Shown piece after piece: positions 20,758 through 30,736 of a stretch of 33,739 nt of DNA. How positions within the stretch are numbered: position 1 is the stretch's first letter; every line of letters starts with the position of its first letter. Below the pieces are notes generated by a model. That model was not told the origin of the DNA and did not search any database. It saw nothing but the letters and a program-made list of their open reading frames with translations. Origin of the DNA: Vibrio ezurae NBRC 102218 (GTDB lineage: Bacteria; Pseudomonadota; Gammaproteobacteria; Enterobacterales; Vibrionaceae); contig NZ_BATM01000056.1 in NCBI RefSeq assembly GCF_000467185.1, positions 1 to 33,739 on the forward strand, given 5' to 3'. Made by a program: the position numbers and the translations under genes.

Positions 20758-22158
20758 ATGGCAGATCAACGAACGAACAAAAAACAAGACTCCCAAGTCG
20801 ACGCAATTAAAGCTCCACCCCATTCATTAGAGGCTGAGCAGTCGGTGATTGGTGGTTTACTGCTGGATAACGAACGTTGGGACACGGTTGCCGAGAAAGT
20901 AATGGCAAGCGATTTTTATAGTCGACCTCATCGACTGATCTTTGAAGCAGTAAAAACATTGCTGGAAGATAGTCAGCCATTGGATTTAATCACCTTATCT
21001 GAATTTTTAGAGCGTCGTGAGCAGCTTGAAGATGTCGGTGGCTTTGCCTACCTAGCAGATCTGGTTAAAAACACCCCTAGTGCGGCAAACATTAACGCCT
21101 ATGCAGAGATTGTTGCTGAAAGAGCGGTGGTGCGAAATCTAATTGGTGTCGCCAACGAGATTGCCGATGCGGGCTACGATCCTCAAGGGCGTTCGTCTAG
21201 TGATCTGGTGGATTTTGCCGAGAGCAAAGTCTTTGCCATTGCTGAAGAGCGTTCAAACGAAAAAGACGGTCCACAAAACGTTGATAACATTCTTGAGAAA
21301 ACCTTAGAGCGTATCGAGATTTTGTACAAAACCCCGCAAGATGGGGTGACAGGTGTGAACTCTGGCTTTAATGACTTAAATAAGAAAACCGCAGGTCTGC
21401 AACCATCGGATTTGATTATTGTGGCCGCTCGTCCATCAATGGGTAAAACCACCTTTGCTATGAACTTGTGTGAAAACGCCGCCATGGACTCCGATAAGCC
21501 GGTGTTGATTTTCTCTCTTGAGATGCCTTCAGAACAAATCATGATGAGAATGCTGGCGTCACTGTCTCGCGTTGACCAAACAAAAATTCGTACCGGTCAG
21601 TTAGATGACGAAGATTGGGCACGAATTTCATCGACCATGGGTATTCTTATGCAGAAGAAGAACATGTTCATCGATGATAGCTCAGGTCTAACACCGACAG
21701 AGCTTCGCTCGCGCGCACGTCGTATTGCGCGTGACAATGGTGGCCTAAGCCTCATCATGGTCGATTACCTGCAGTTGATGCGTGTTCCGGGTATGCAAGA
21801 CAACCGTACTTTAGAAATTTCTGAAATTTCACGCTCATTAAAAGCACTAGCAAAAGAGCTTAATGTGCCAGTAGTTGCACTTTCACAGCTTAACCGTTCC
21901 TTGGAGCAACGTGCCGATAAACGCCCGATCAACTCGGATCTGCGTGAATCAGGTGCGATCGAGCAGGATGCCGATTTGATCATGTTTATCTATCGTGATG
22001 AGGTATATAACCCTGACAGTGCTATGAAAGGGACAGCCGAAATTATTATAGGTAAGCAACGTAACGGTCCCATTGGTTCTGTGCGTTTAACCTTCCAAGG
22101 GCAGTTTTCTCGCTTTGATAACTATGCAGGCCCTGCATTTGATTATGACGATGAGTAG
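20758..22158 (+). CDS. dnaB: Replicative DNA helicase DnaB
   Basis: Hexameric 5'-3' helicase that unwinds DNA at the fork and recruits primase. The 466-residue protein has the N-terminal primase-interaction domain (about 22-125), a linker (about 150-185) and the RecA-like motor with Walker A ARPSMGKT (224-231), Walker B LIMVDYLQL, the SQLNRSLEQRADKRP motif and the ESGAIEQDAD segment with the arginine-finger region. No intein or insertion interrupts it. The Shine-Dalgarno is weak (GAGC). alr follows eight bases after the stop, as in E. coli. Confidence 0.98.
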   Translation: MADQRTNKKQDSQVDAIKAPPHSLEAEQSVIGGLLLDNERWDTVAEKVMASDFYSRPHRLIFEAVKTLLEDSQPLDLITLSEFLERREQLEDVGGFAYLADLVKNTPSAANINAYAEIVAERAVVRNLIGVANEIADAGYDPQGRSSSDLVDFAESKVFAIAEERSNEKDGPQNVDNILEKTLERIEILYKTPQDGVTGVNSGFNDLNKKTAGLQPSDLIIVAARPSMGKTTFAMNLCENAAMDSDKPVLIFSLEMPSEQIMMRMLASLSRVDQTKIRTGQLDDEDWARISSTMGILMQKKNMFIDDSSGLTPTELRSRARRIARDNGGLSLIMVDYLQLMRVPGMQDNRTLEISEISRSLKALAKELNVPVVALSQLNRSLEQRADKRPINSDLRESGAIEQDADLIMFIYRDEVYNPDSAMKGTAEIIIGKQRNGPIGSVRLTFQGQFSRFDNYAGPAFDYDDE

Positions 22159-22166
22159 GAAAGATC

Positions 22167-23261
22167 ATGGGTAAATTAAAGGCCGCAGTTGCGTCGATAA
22201 ACACAGACGCATTACGTCATAATATTCAAAAATTACATGAGCAAGCACCGAACAGCCGCTTATTGGCGGTGGTCAAAGCGAATGGTTATGGGCATGGCTT
22301 ACTTGAAGTGGCTAAAAATGCCGAAGGTGCCGATGCCTTTGGTGTTGCTCGTATAGAAGAAGCTCTGCAACTTCGCTCTGGTGGCATTGTTAAGCCCGTT
22401 TTATTGCTCGAAGGGTTCTACTCTGACAGTGATTTGCCCATTTTAGTCACCAACAACATTCAAACCGTGGTGCATTGTGAAGAGCAGTTAATTGCGTTAG
22501 AGCAAGCTGAACTAGAAAACCCAGTGGTGGTTTGGCTAAAAATGGACACAGGTATGCACCGCTTAGGCGTGCGACCAGAACAGTACGACGAATACATTCA
22601 GCGCTTACATAATTGCAAAAACGTTGCCCATCCGTTGCGTTATATCAGCCACTTTGGCTGTGCTGACGAACCGGACAACCCAATTACCTCACAACAAATC
22701 GAGCTTTTTCAAGCGACGACATCAAAATGTGAAGGTGAGCGTTCAATTGCCGCTTCGGCGGGCATTTTGTCTCGTAGCGATAGCCACTTTGAGTGGGTAC
22801 GTCCGGGAATTATCATGTATGGCGTATCACCATTTGATGATAACGATGCGCAGCAAATGGGCTATCGCCCTGTGATGACTTTGAGCTCACACTTGATTGC
22901 GGTCAATGACCTTAAAGCGGGTGAAAGTGTCGGTTATGGGGCAAATTGGGTCAGTGAGCGCGATACTAAAATAGGGGTTATCGCGGTCGGATATGGCGAT
23001 GGCTATCCACGTACTGCACCAAATGGAACGCCTGTTTGGATTAACGGGCGTAAAGTTCCAATCGCAGGACGAGTATCAATGGATATGCTAACGGTCGATT
23101 TAGGACCCGATGCATCAGATGAAGTGGGTGACTTGGCAGTACTTTGGGGAGAGTCCTTGCCAGTAGAAGAAGTCGCTAGGTATGTAGGTACTATTAGCTA
23201 CGAGTTAGTGACCAAGCTGACATCACGTGTGATACCTGTTTACATTAAAGATGCTATTTAG
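22167..23261 (+). CDS. alr: Alanine racemase Alr
   Basis: PLP enzyme that interconverts L- and D-alanine, supplying D-alanine for murein. The 364-residue protein holds the PLP lysine K37 in VVKANGYGHG and the second catalytic base Y257 in SVGYGANW. It has no signal peptide, so this is the cytoplasmic biosynthetic Alr and not the periplasmic broad-spectrum racemase (BsrV) of vibrios. GGAAAG lies before ATG 22167, eight bases after dnaB. No terminator is evident right after the gene. Confidence 0.96.
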   Translation: MGKLKAAVASINTDALRHNIQKLHEQAPNSRLLAVVKANGYGHGLLEVAKNAEGADAFGVARIEEALQLRSGGIVKPVLLLEGFYSDSDLPILVTNNIQTVVHCEEQLIALEQAELENPVVVWLKMDTGMHRLGVRPEQYDEYIQRLHNCKNVAHPLRYISHFGCADEPDNPITSQQIELFQATTSKCEGERSIAASAGILSRSDSHFEWVRPGIIMYGVSPFDDNDAQQMGYRPVMTLSSHLIAVNDLKAGESVGYGANWVSERDTKIGVIAVGYGDGYPRTAPNGTPVWINGRKVPIAGRVSMDMLTVDLGPDASDEVGDLAVLWGESLPVEEVARYVGTISYELVTKLTSRVIPVYIKDAI

Positions 23262-23363
23262 TCTATTAAATGACAAGGCAACTCTTCTATAATCGATAGA
23301 AACACTTGAGATGTGAGTACTTCCGTCCAAGTCTGTAATATAAATATTAAAAGAATTATTTGG

Positions 23364-23385
23364 GCGACACAGCATGACGTGTCGC
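23364..23385. repeat. Inverted repeat upstream of pgi
   Basis: GCGACAC and GTGTCGC are perfect 7-base arms around eight bases (AGCATGAC). It lies 94 bases before the pgi start in the alr-pgi spacer (23262-23478). There is no T run after it, so it is not an obvious terminator; a protein operator or an mRNA hairpin are the alternatives. Confidence 0.5.
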
Positions 23386-23466
23386 TAGCAAAAACCGTAT
23401 CAGGGGAGCTTAATAAGCGAGTAATTGTTTTTATTCTTTATTGAGCACAACTTAAAATTAAAATAA

Positions 23467-25131
<1,665 letters not shown>

Positions 25132-25153
25132 ACTCTAGAAGATTATGCAAATA

Positions 25154-25200
25154 GCGAGCATTGGCTCGCAAATAAAGGTCAGCCTAGTGCTGGCCTTTTT
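25154..25200 (+). terminator. Tandem hairpins with terminator after pgi
   Basis: A 6-bp hairpin GCGAGC-attg-GCTCGC (25154-25169) is followed by the terminator proper: AAGGTCAGC and GCTGGCCTT (25175-25197) with a CTAGT loop and a T run. Confidence 0.85.
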
Positions 25201-25255
25201 GTTGCCTATCTTTTAAGGAAATAGTAAGTCGTTAATTGCATTCCGAATTCAAAAG

Positions 25256-25287
25256 AGTAGTATAGCCTTTTAGATGGCTAGAAGTCT
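25256..25287. promoter_or_regulatory. MetJ operator: four contiguous Met boxes
   Basis: Four 8-base units lie head to tail: AGTAGTAT, AGCCTTTT, AGATGGCT and AGAAGTCT, matching the Met box AGACGTCT at 5, 5, 6 and 7 of 8 positions. MetJ binds cooperatively to such tandem arrays when S-adenosylmethionine is high. A plausible promoter overlaps it (TTGCAT at 25236-25241, 16 bases, TAGTAT at 25258-25263), so binding would block transcription of the downstream lipoprotein gene. Confidence 0.7.
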
Positions 25288-25309
25288 TATATGGAAATAC
25301 GGAGTAACA

Positions 25310-26113
25310 ATGAAAGGTTTTAAACGAGTAGTGAGTTTGGCATTTATCTCAGCATTGGCTTTAGGGCTAACTGCATGTGGTAAAGAAGAAGCGAAAACCA
25401 TCAAAATTGGCGCAACTGTTGGGCCGCACGCTCAAGTGGTTGAAGCCGTAGCCAAAGAAGCAGCCAAGCAAGGCATCAATATAGAAGTGGTGCAATTCTC
25501 TGATTACGTGACGCCAAATGCTGCACTTGACGATGGCAGCATTGATTTAAATAGCTACCAGCACCAACCTTTCTTAGATAATTACAACCAAGGGCATGAT
25601 TCTCATCTTGTATCTATTGGCCGTTCAATACTGATGCGCATGGGTATCTATTCCAACAAATTTACTTCTATTGAAGCTCTGCCAAATAAAGCCCGCGTTG
25701 CGATTCCAAACGATCCAACCAATGGCGGTCGTGGTTTACTATTATTTGCTGACGCAAAGCTAATTACACTAAAACCGGGTGTAGGCTCTAAAGTCACATT
25801 AAAAGACATTATCGACAACCCTAAACAGTTAGAGTTTGTCGAAGTAGACGCCGCGCAACTGCCTCGCTCTTTAGATGATGTGGATGCCGCCGCTATCACC
25901 ATGAACTACGTGATGTCTTCAGGCTTAGACCCTAAAAAACAAGGCATCTACTTAGAAGCCAAAGATGCACCACTTGCGGTTATGGTTATCGCCGCTCGTG
26001 AAGATCAAAAAGACAATCCTACCTATCAGAAAGTAGTGAAAATTTTCCAATCACAAGCCACTCGTGATTTCTTAGCGAAAACCTTCAAAGGCACGATAGA
26101 ACCTGCGTTCTAA
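25310..26113 (+). CDS. MetQ-like methionine-binding lipoprotein (orphan)
   Basis: Periplasmic substrate-binding lipoprotein of the NlpA/MetQ family, which delivers methionine to the MetNI ABC importer. The 267-residue protein has a lipoprotein signal with lipobox LTAC and lipidated C23, then KTIKIGATVGPHAQVVEAVA, the YQHQPFLDNYN ligand-loop motif, and the IPNDPTNGGRGLLL segment shared with MetQ. ATG 25310 is chosen because GGAG lies five bases before it and the signal peptide is clean; an in-frame extension to 25274 would cross the Met boxes. No metN or metI is adjacent, so it must serve a permease encoded elsewhere or act alone. The four Met boxes upstream support methionine as the ligand. 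Confidence 0.88.
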   Translation: MKGFKRVVSLAFISALALGLTACGKEEAKTIKIGATVGPHAQVVEAVAKEAAKQGINIEVVQFSDYVTPNAALDDGSIDLNSYQHQPFLDNYNQGHDSHLVSIGRSILMRMGIYSNKFTSIEALPNKARVAIPNDPTNGGRGLLLFADAKLITLKPGVGSKVTLKDIIDNPKQLEFVEVDAAQLPRSLDDVDAAAITMNYVMSSGLDPKKQGIYLEAKDAPLAVMVIAAREDQKDNPTYQKVVKIFQSQATRDFLAKTFKGTIEPAF

Positions 26114-26137
26114 CTCGCATTAGCAACAACAAGATTT

Positions 26138-26169
26138 AAGCCCACTGAGAGCATATCGAGGTGGGCTTT
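26138..26169 (+). terminator. Probable terminator after the MetQ-like gene
   Basis: AAGCCCAC and GTGGGCTT pair over 8 bp around a 15-base loop, with only a short T tract; a weaker terminator than the others here. Confidence 0.6.
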
Positions 26170-26193
26170 GTTGTATATAGATAAAGACTATTA

Positions 26194-26222
26194 TTGATGG
26201 CGGTTCAACCAAACCGTATAAT
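26194..26222 (+). promoter_or_regulatory. dusA promoter with inverted repeat in the spacer
   Basis: TTGATG, exactly 17 bases and TATAAT form a strong sigma-70 promoter. The spacer contains the inverted repeat CGGTT-caacca-AACCG (26201-26216), which could be a repressor site. The predicted start is near 26229, about 90 bases before dusA. Confidence 0.7.
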
Positions 26223-26236
26223 CCGCACCTCAAAGT

Positions 26237-26257
26237 AGAAGTGAAGGTCACTTTTTC
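26237..26257 (+). terminator. Terminator-like hairpin in the dusA leader
   Basis: AGAAGTGA and TCACTTTT pair over 8 bp (one G-T) with a three-base loop, and the 3' arm continues into Ts. It lies between the dusA promoter and its start codon, so it may act as an attenuator; the stem is AT-rich and weak. Confidence 0.35.
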
Positions 26258-26317
26258 TTAAAACACGGACTCAATCACTTGGTCTCGTGCTACGTGGTTC
26301 AACAAAAGGTCTTAGCT

Positions 26318-27298
26318 ATGTATCCATCATCTCGTTTATCTGTCGCCCCTATGCTCGATTGGACAGATCGCCATTGTCGTTACTTCCATCGACTACTGTC
26401 GCAGAACACTCTGTTATATACCGAGATGGTGACCACTGGTGCCATTATTCATGGTAAAGGTGATTTCTTGCGTTTTAGTGAGCAAGAACATCCGATTGCA
26501 TTGCAGCTTGGTGGTTCTAATGCCAAAGATCTTGCTCATTGTGCCAAGCTTGCTGAAGAGCGTGGTTATGATGAGGTGAACTTAAACGTAGGTTGTCCTT
26601 CTGACCGAGTGCAGAACGGTCGTTTTGGTGCATGTCTAATGGCTGATCCACAGCTGGTGGCAGATTGCGTAGCAGAGATGAAGTCTGTGGTTGATATTCC
26701 GGTGACGGTGAAAACTCGTATTGGTATCGATGAGCAAGACTCGTATGAGTTTTTAACGGACTTTATATCAACGGTAAACGAGAAGGGCGGTTGTGAGCAT
26801 TTTACTATCCATGCTCGTAAAGCATGGCTGAGTGGTTTAAGCCCTAAAGAAAACCGTGAAATCCCACCTTTGGATTACCCGCGCGCTTATCAGATCAAGA
26901 AAGACTTTCCGCATCTTGATATCGCGGTAAACGGTGGCGTAAAAACATTAGATGAAACACTAGAGCACCTTAAACATCTTGATGGGGTGATGATTGGCCG
27001 TGAAGCCTATCAAAACCCATATCTATTGGCTGAGGTTGACCAGCTGATCTTTGGTCAAGATAAACCGATTATTAAACGTAGCGAAGTAGTTGAGCTGATG
27101 TACCCGTATATTGAGCAACAACTATCGGAAGGTGCTTACTTGGGGCATATTACTCGTCATATGTTAGGTTTGTTCCAAAGTATGCCGGGTGCGCGTCAAT
27201 GGCGTCGTTATATCAGTGAAAACGCACACAAACCAGGTTCGGGTATCGAAGTGGTTGAAGCCGCACTGGCTAAAATACCTAAAGAGTTAGGTGTGTAG
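26318..27298 (+). CDS. dusA: tRNA-dihydrouridine(20/20a) synthase DusA
   Basis: FMN and NADPH-dependent enzyme that reduces U20/U20a in the tRNA D loop. The 326-residue protein has a TIM barrel with the family's [20 protein letters not shown] start, the active-site cysteine C93 in [30 protein letters not shown] and the FMN-binding NGGVKT and GREAYQNP motifs, then a helical tRNA-binding domain. ATG 26318 is chosen because AAAGG lies upstream and it fits the start of homology; the frame is open 13 codons further. pspG follows, as in E. coli. Confidence 0.96.
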   Translation: MYPSSRLSVAPMLDWTDRHCRYFHRLLSQNTLLYTEMVTTGAIIHGKGDFLRFSEQEHPIALQLGGSNAKDLAHCAKLAEERGYDEVNLNVGCPSDRVQNGRFGACLMADPQLVADCVAEMKSVVDIPVTVKTRIGIDEQDSYEFLTDFISTVNEKGGCEHFTIHARKAWLSGLSPKENREIPPLDYPRAYQIKKDFPHLDIAVNGGVKTLDETLEHLKHLDGVMIGREAYQNPYLLAEVDQLIFGQDKPIIKRSEVVELMYPYIEQQLSEGAYLGHITRHMLGLFQSMPGARQWRRYISENAHKPGSGIEVVEAALAKIPKELGV

Positions 27299-27342
27299 AA
27301 TTAACCAATAACTGGTCGTTTTTACCAAGTTTAGATGAATAG

Positions 27343-27374
27343 AAAAGCCATCATATAGAATGATGGCTTTTTTT
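27343..27374 (+). terminator. Intrinsic terminator after dusA
   Basis: AAAAGCCATCA and TGATGGCTTTT form an 11-bp stem with a 7-base loop and a run of Ts. It separates dusA from pspG, which has its own promoter. Confidence 0.9.
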
Positions 27375-27381
27375 GTTTATT

Positions 27382-27394
27382 TATCAAGTGGTTA
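27382..27394 (+). promoter_or_regulatory. IHF binding site upstream of pspG
   Basis: TATCAA-GTGG-TTA fits the IHF consensus WATCAANNNNTTR at every defined position. It lies 15 bases before the sigma-54 promoter, where a bend would bring an upstream-bound activator such as PspF to the polymerase. Confidence 0.65.
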
Positions 27395-27409
27395 TCGTGA
27401 GATGTGCTT

Positions 27410-27425
27410 TGGCAAGGTACTTGCT
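27410..27425 (+). promoter_or_regulatory. Sigma-54 promoter of pspG
   Basis: TGGCAAG-GTAC-TTGCT matches the sigma-54 consensus TGGCACG-N4-TTGCW except for one base, with the -24 GG and -12 GC at correct spacing. Transcription should start near 27436. In E. coli pspG is sigma-54 and PspF dependent. Confidence 0.85.
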
Positions 27426-27491
27426 TTATAGTTAGCAGAGGGGATCTTGGAATACATTGATGATCTCAAATGAATTTTTTGGAGAGTAATC

Positions 27492-27698
27492 ATGGTCGAG
27501 TTACTGATGCTAGTGATGTTTTTCGGCGTGTTCTTCTTTGTCGGCATCACTTTTTTTGGCTTCTTTATGGCATTCCTTGCGGTGTTCGCTTTTAGCATCA
27601 TCATTAGCTTGCTAGGGGCCGCGTTTAATTTTCTGCCCTATTTGCTAGTAGGGCTTATTGTCTATTGGCTAATTAAGCGTAACAGAGCTTGTTCATAA
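27492..27698 (+). CDS. pspG: Phage shock protein G (PspG-like)
   Basis: A 68-residue, almost wholly hydrophobic protein with two or three inner-membrane segments (about 3-20, 22-45 and 47-62) and a short basic C terminus. The N-terminal VELLMLVMFFG and the LPYLLVGLIVYWLIK end resemble E. coli PspG, an effector of the envelope-stress phage-shock response with effects on motility and energy metabolism. GGAG lies eight bases before ATG 27492. Identity rests on this similarity, the position right after dusA as in E. coli, and the sigma-54 promoter. The other psp genes (pspF, pspABC) are not in the window. Confidence 0.85.
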   Translation: MVELLMLVMFFGVFFFVGITFFGFFMAFLAVFAFSIIISLLGAAFNFLPYLLVGLIVYWLIKRNRACS

Positions 27699-27781
27699 GC
27701 TGGCTTATTGATTTATCTAACGTTTACCTATGCTACTATCTGCTTATGAAGTAACGATTTTAGTTTTCTTAGAGGTAGATG

Positions 27782-28441
27782 ATGAACAAATGGACTTTGA
27801 TTGCGGCGATAGGAACAGCTGCTCTGGGGACTTCTTGGTCGGCGCAAGCAAAAGTAATCGAGTCGGGGGTTCACGGCAAAGTGACAGCCGATATGTTCTG
27901 GGGCAGCAGCAAAATTAGAGAAACCCGTTTTTCTGATGACGAGTTACCTGTCTTATCTGCGCAAATTGAACATGATGTTCCCTACCTACCCAACTTCAGA
28001 ATTCGTTATACAGGGTTAGATACTAGCCGTCTTGCCCATGATAAATTTGATTACACCTTTTACTATCGTCCGTTACGAACGGAGAACCTTGAATTAGATG
28101 CAGGGTTTACATTGACTGATTACCGCGACAGTCGATTCTATGATCACGAAACGGATACAAGTATTGATTTTGATGGTGTGATATTTAGCTGGTATGCAAA
28201 TGCGTTAATCCAAGTACCAAATAGTAATTTTGCCGTAATTGGTGAGTTTGATTTTGGTGAGACAGATGAGTTGAAATCTGCGGATCTCACTGGCGGTATT
28301 CAATACACCATAGCATTTGACTCTGCTGACATGGTATTACGTGGTGGATATCGAGTGCTCGACTACACCTTTAAAGAAGTCGATAAGAAAGCCTACGGTT
28401 TTGTTGATGGTTGGTTTGCAGGTGTACAAGTTGCTTTTTAA
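27782..28441 (+). CDS. Secreted beta-barrel-like protein, TIGR04219-type outer-membrane family
   Basis: A 219-residue protein with a signal peptide (1-23, NKWTLIAAIGTAALGTSWSAQA) and a mature part of alternating hydrophobic and aromatic strands with the ending VDGWFAGVQVAF, whose terminal phenylalanine fits outer-membrane barrels. Segments such as HDVPYLPNFRIRYTGLDTS and ELDAGFTLTDY are like the vibrio family annotated as TIGR04219 outer-membrane beta-barrel protein; no function is known to me. ATG 27782 is preferred over ATG 27779 because it lies six, not three, bases from AGAGG. It stands alone between pspG and a good terminator. Confidence 0.75.
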   Translation: MNKWTLIAAIGTAALGTSWSAQAKVIESGVHGKVTADMFWGSSKIRETRFSDDELPVLSAQIEHDVPYLPNFRIRYTGLDTSRLAHDKFDYTFYYRPLRTENLELDAGFTLTDYRDSRFYDHETDTSIDFDGVIFSWYANALIQVPNSNFAVIGEFDFGETDELKSADLTGGIQYTIAFDSADMVLRGGYRVLDYTFKEVDKKAYGFVDGWFAGVQVAF

Positions 28442-28463
28442 GAATGTGAATAGATTTATTGGT

Positions 28464-28493
28464 AAGCCTGTCTCTTTTTAGACGGGCTTTTTT
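28464..28493 (+). terminator. Intrinsic terminator after the beta-barrel gene
   Basis: AAGCCTGTCT and AGACGGGCTT form a 10-bp stem with one T-G pair and a 6-base loop, followed by six Ts. Confidence 0.88.
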
Positions 28494-28587
28494 ATGTCTT
28501 TTACTTTCTAGTTGATAGCTCTTCTCAATTCGCATTTTTAGCAGTTTGGTCCATTCTTAATAGAAGAAAACAGGAGCAAGCTTTTAT

Positions 28588-28818
28588 ATGACAATCAATG
28601 AACTTCGTGTGTTATATCGCTCTGAGCGCTTGGTAGAAGCTATAGTGGAACAAGCAGACCTAGACGGGCAGTGGGTTGTCGAGTTTCGAGACAACCACGG
28701 CGGTATGCTTGCACTTACCGATCTTCAAGGTGAGCAACGTTATTATAGTGACTTAGATTCAGCTTCAAAAAGCGCAATGGCGGTGGGTTTTAGCCAAGTA
28801 AGAATTGAATCTTTATAG
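28588..28818 (+). CDS. Small conserved-looking protein of unknown function
   Basis: A 76-residue acidic, soluble protein without signal peptide, membrane segment or cysteines. I do not recognise the family. The N terminus (MTINELRVLYRSERLVEAIVE) is probably helical; residues 28-58 look like short beta strands with a glycine turn (QWVVEFRDNHGGMLALTDLQGEQRYYSDLDSA is the span), and the end is mixed. The AGGAG before ATG 28588 is far away (12 bases), but the frame, codon use and isolated position between a terminator and the cys operon support a real gene. It reads towards cysJ with 106 bases between, so read-through is possible, but nothing links it to sulfur metabolism. Confidence 0.7.
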   Translation: MTINELRVLYRSERLVEAIVEQADLDGQWVVEFRDNHGGMLALTDLQGEQRYYSDLDSASKSAMAVGFSQVRIESL

Positions 28819-28885
28819 GTGAAATGGTTTTTCATTCCTTTTTATTATTAAACATACCCCTTTATTCTTTATTGCTATTAAAAAT

Positions 28886-28931
28886 AGGAGGTAATCTAGT
28901 GGTCATGTAATATACAGGGAAAACGTGACCA
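28886..28931 (+). promoter_or_regulatory. cysJ leader: minimal ORF and start-codon hairpin
   Basis: A perfect AGGAGG (28886-28891) stands seven bases before GTG GTC ATG TAA (28899-28910), a three-codon open frame ending in a start-stop. Directly overlapping, TGGTCATG (28900-28907) pairs with CGTGACCA (28924-28931) over 8 bp with one G-T. The 16-base loop exposes AGGGA, the likely cysJ ribosome binding site, while the 3' arm covers the GTG 28925 and the first base of ATG 28931. This could couple cysJ translation to ribosomes loading on the minimal frame. The layout is seen; the regulation is inference. Confidence 0.45.
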
Positions 28932-30736
28932 TGTTGCTCAAGGATCTTTCCGGCTTTGCTTCCCCACTTAGTGATAATCAAGCAAACCAATTAAAACAAG
29001 CTGCTTCCGAACTCTCGCCACAACAGTTGGCTTGGGTTAGTGGCTATTTCTACGGTATTAGTCAAAATCATGCTGTTGCTTCTGTTCCAGAGACGCAAGT
29101 TGCAGTAGGAACACCTTCACAGTTGACGATCATTTTTGCTTCTCAAACTGGGAATGCCAAAGGGGTCGCTAAACAACTGCATGCCAAAGTAGTGGCAGAA
29201 GGTTTCGAAGCTAAACTTTATGATGCGGCTGATTACAAACTTAAGAACCTGAAAAACGAAACGCATTTAATTGTCGTTGCCTCTACTAATGGTGAAGGTG
29301 AAGTTCCTGACAATGCGATAGAGTTTTATGACTATCTCAACTCTAAAAAAGCACCAAAACTGGACAAACTGCAATACGCGGTTGTCGGTCTTGGTGACTC
29401 TAGCTACGAATTCTTCTGTCAAACAGGTAAGGATTTTGATGCTGCTCTGAGTAAGTTAGGGGCAACGCCTTTCCTAGAACGAATCGACTGTGATGTGGAT
29501 TACGAATCACCTGTGGCGAACTGGCAGTCTCAAGCACTGAGCACTATCGGTGAGCTATTTAAAGAATCTAATGTAGAAGCGAGTAATGGCGTTGTTCAAT
29601 TGCCACTTTCTAGCAGTGCTTCTGAATACACTAAGCAATCGCCATATACCGCGACCTTACTGACCAACCAAAAAATCACTGGCCGCGATTCAACGAAAGA
29701 CGTTCGTCATATCGAAATCGATCTAGAAGAATCAGGCATTACCTATCAACCGGGAGATGCGCTAGGGGTTTGGTATAAAAACGATGCACAGCTGGTGGAT
29801 TCAATCATTGCCGCGGTTGGTTTAGATAAAGATGAGTCTATCGAGGTAGACGGTAAACCAACGTCATTACAGCAAGCGCTGATTGAACAGTTTGAAGTGA
29901 CTTCATCTAATCCTCAATTTATTACTCAATACGCCGAGAAGTCAGCGAGCAAAAAACTGCTCAAGCTTGTGGAAGACAAAAACAAGCTAAGAGAATACGC
30001 CGCGAAAACTCAGATCATTGATGTTATTTCAGAGAAGAAAGCCAAGCTAACTGCAACTGAGCTAACTTCTATGCTACGACGTTTAACTCCTCGCTTATAT
30101 TCAATCTCATCAGCTCAATCTGAAGTGGATGAAGAAGTACACCTAACTGTTGGTGTGGTGGAGTACGAAACAAGTAAAGGTCAAAGAGTCGGCGGCGCTT
30201 CTGGTTTCTTATCTAATGGACTAGAAGAGGGTGAAGAAGTAAAAGTGTTCATCGAACACAACAATAACTTCAAACTTCCAACCGATGATAATGCGCCCGT
30301 TATTATGATTGGCCCAGGAACGGGTATTGCACCGTTTAGAAGTTTCTTACAAGAGCGTGACTCTAGAGAAGCAGAAGGTAAAAACTGGTTAGTATTCGGT
30401 GATCGCACCTTTGCTCAAGACTTCTTATACCAAGTTGAATTCCAACGTTACCTAAAAGAAGGCTTATTGAGCCAGTTGGACGTCGCCTTTAGCCGTGACG
30501 GTGCCAATAAAGTCTATGTGCAAGACAAGCTAAAACAAAATGCACAGCAAGTATGGCAATGGCTGCAAGATGGCGCTTACCTCTATGTATGTGGTGACGC
30601 AGAAAGAATGGCTAAAGATGTACAAGCAACCTTACTTGAAATTGCACAACAGCAAGGTGGGCTAGACGCAGAAAGTGCAGAAGAATGGCTAAAAGACCTT
30701 CGTAAACAGAAAAGATACCAAAGGGACGTGTACTAA
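28931..30736 (+). CDS. cysJ: Sulfite reductase flavoprotein alpha subunit CysJ
   Basis: Carries electrons from NADPH through FAD and FMN to CysI for the six-electron reduction of sulfite to sulfide. The 601-residue protein has an FMN flavodoxin domain (about 63-205) with [12 protein letters not shown] and STNGEGE, a connecting FAD domain with RLYSISS, and an NADPH domain with [16 protein letters not shown] and the final YQRDVY. ATG 28931 is used; GTG 28925, two codons earlier, lies closer to AGGGA and cannot be excluded. It is the first gene of cysJIH and its TAA shares one base with the cysI ATG. Confidence 0.96.
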   Translation: MLLKDLSGFASPLSDNQANQLKQAASELSPQQLAWVSGYFYGISQNHAVASVPETQVAVGTPSQLTIIFASQTGNAKGVAKQLHAKVVAEGFEAKLYDAADYKLKNLKNETHLIVVASTNGEGEVPDNAIEFYDYLNSKKAPKLDKLQYAVVGLGDSSYEFFCQTGKDFDAALSKLGATPFLERIDCDVDYESPVANWQSQALSTIGELFKESNVEASNGVVQLPLSSSASEYTKQSPYTATLLTNQKITGRDSTKDVRHIEIDLEESGITYQPGDALGVWYKNDAQLVDSIIAAVGLDKDESIEVDGKPTSLQQALIEQFEVTSSNPQFITQYAEKSASKKLLKLVEDKNKLREYAAKTQIIDVISEKKAKLTATELTSMLRRLTPRLYSISSAQSEVDEEVHLTVGVVEYETSKGQRVGGASGFLSNGLEEGEEVKVFIEHNNNFKLPTDDNAPVIMIGPGTGIAPFRSFLQERDSREAEGKNWLVFGDRTFAQDFLYQVEFQRYLKEGLLSQLDVAFSRDGANKVYVQDKLKQNAQQVWQWLQDGAYLYVCGDAERMAKDVQATLLEIAQQQGGLDAESAEEWLKDLRKQKRYQRDVY

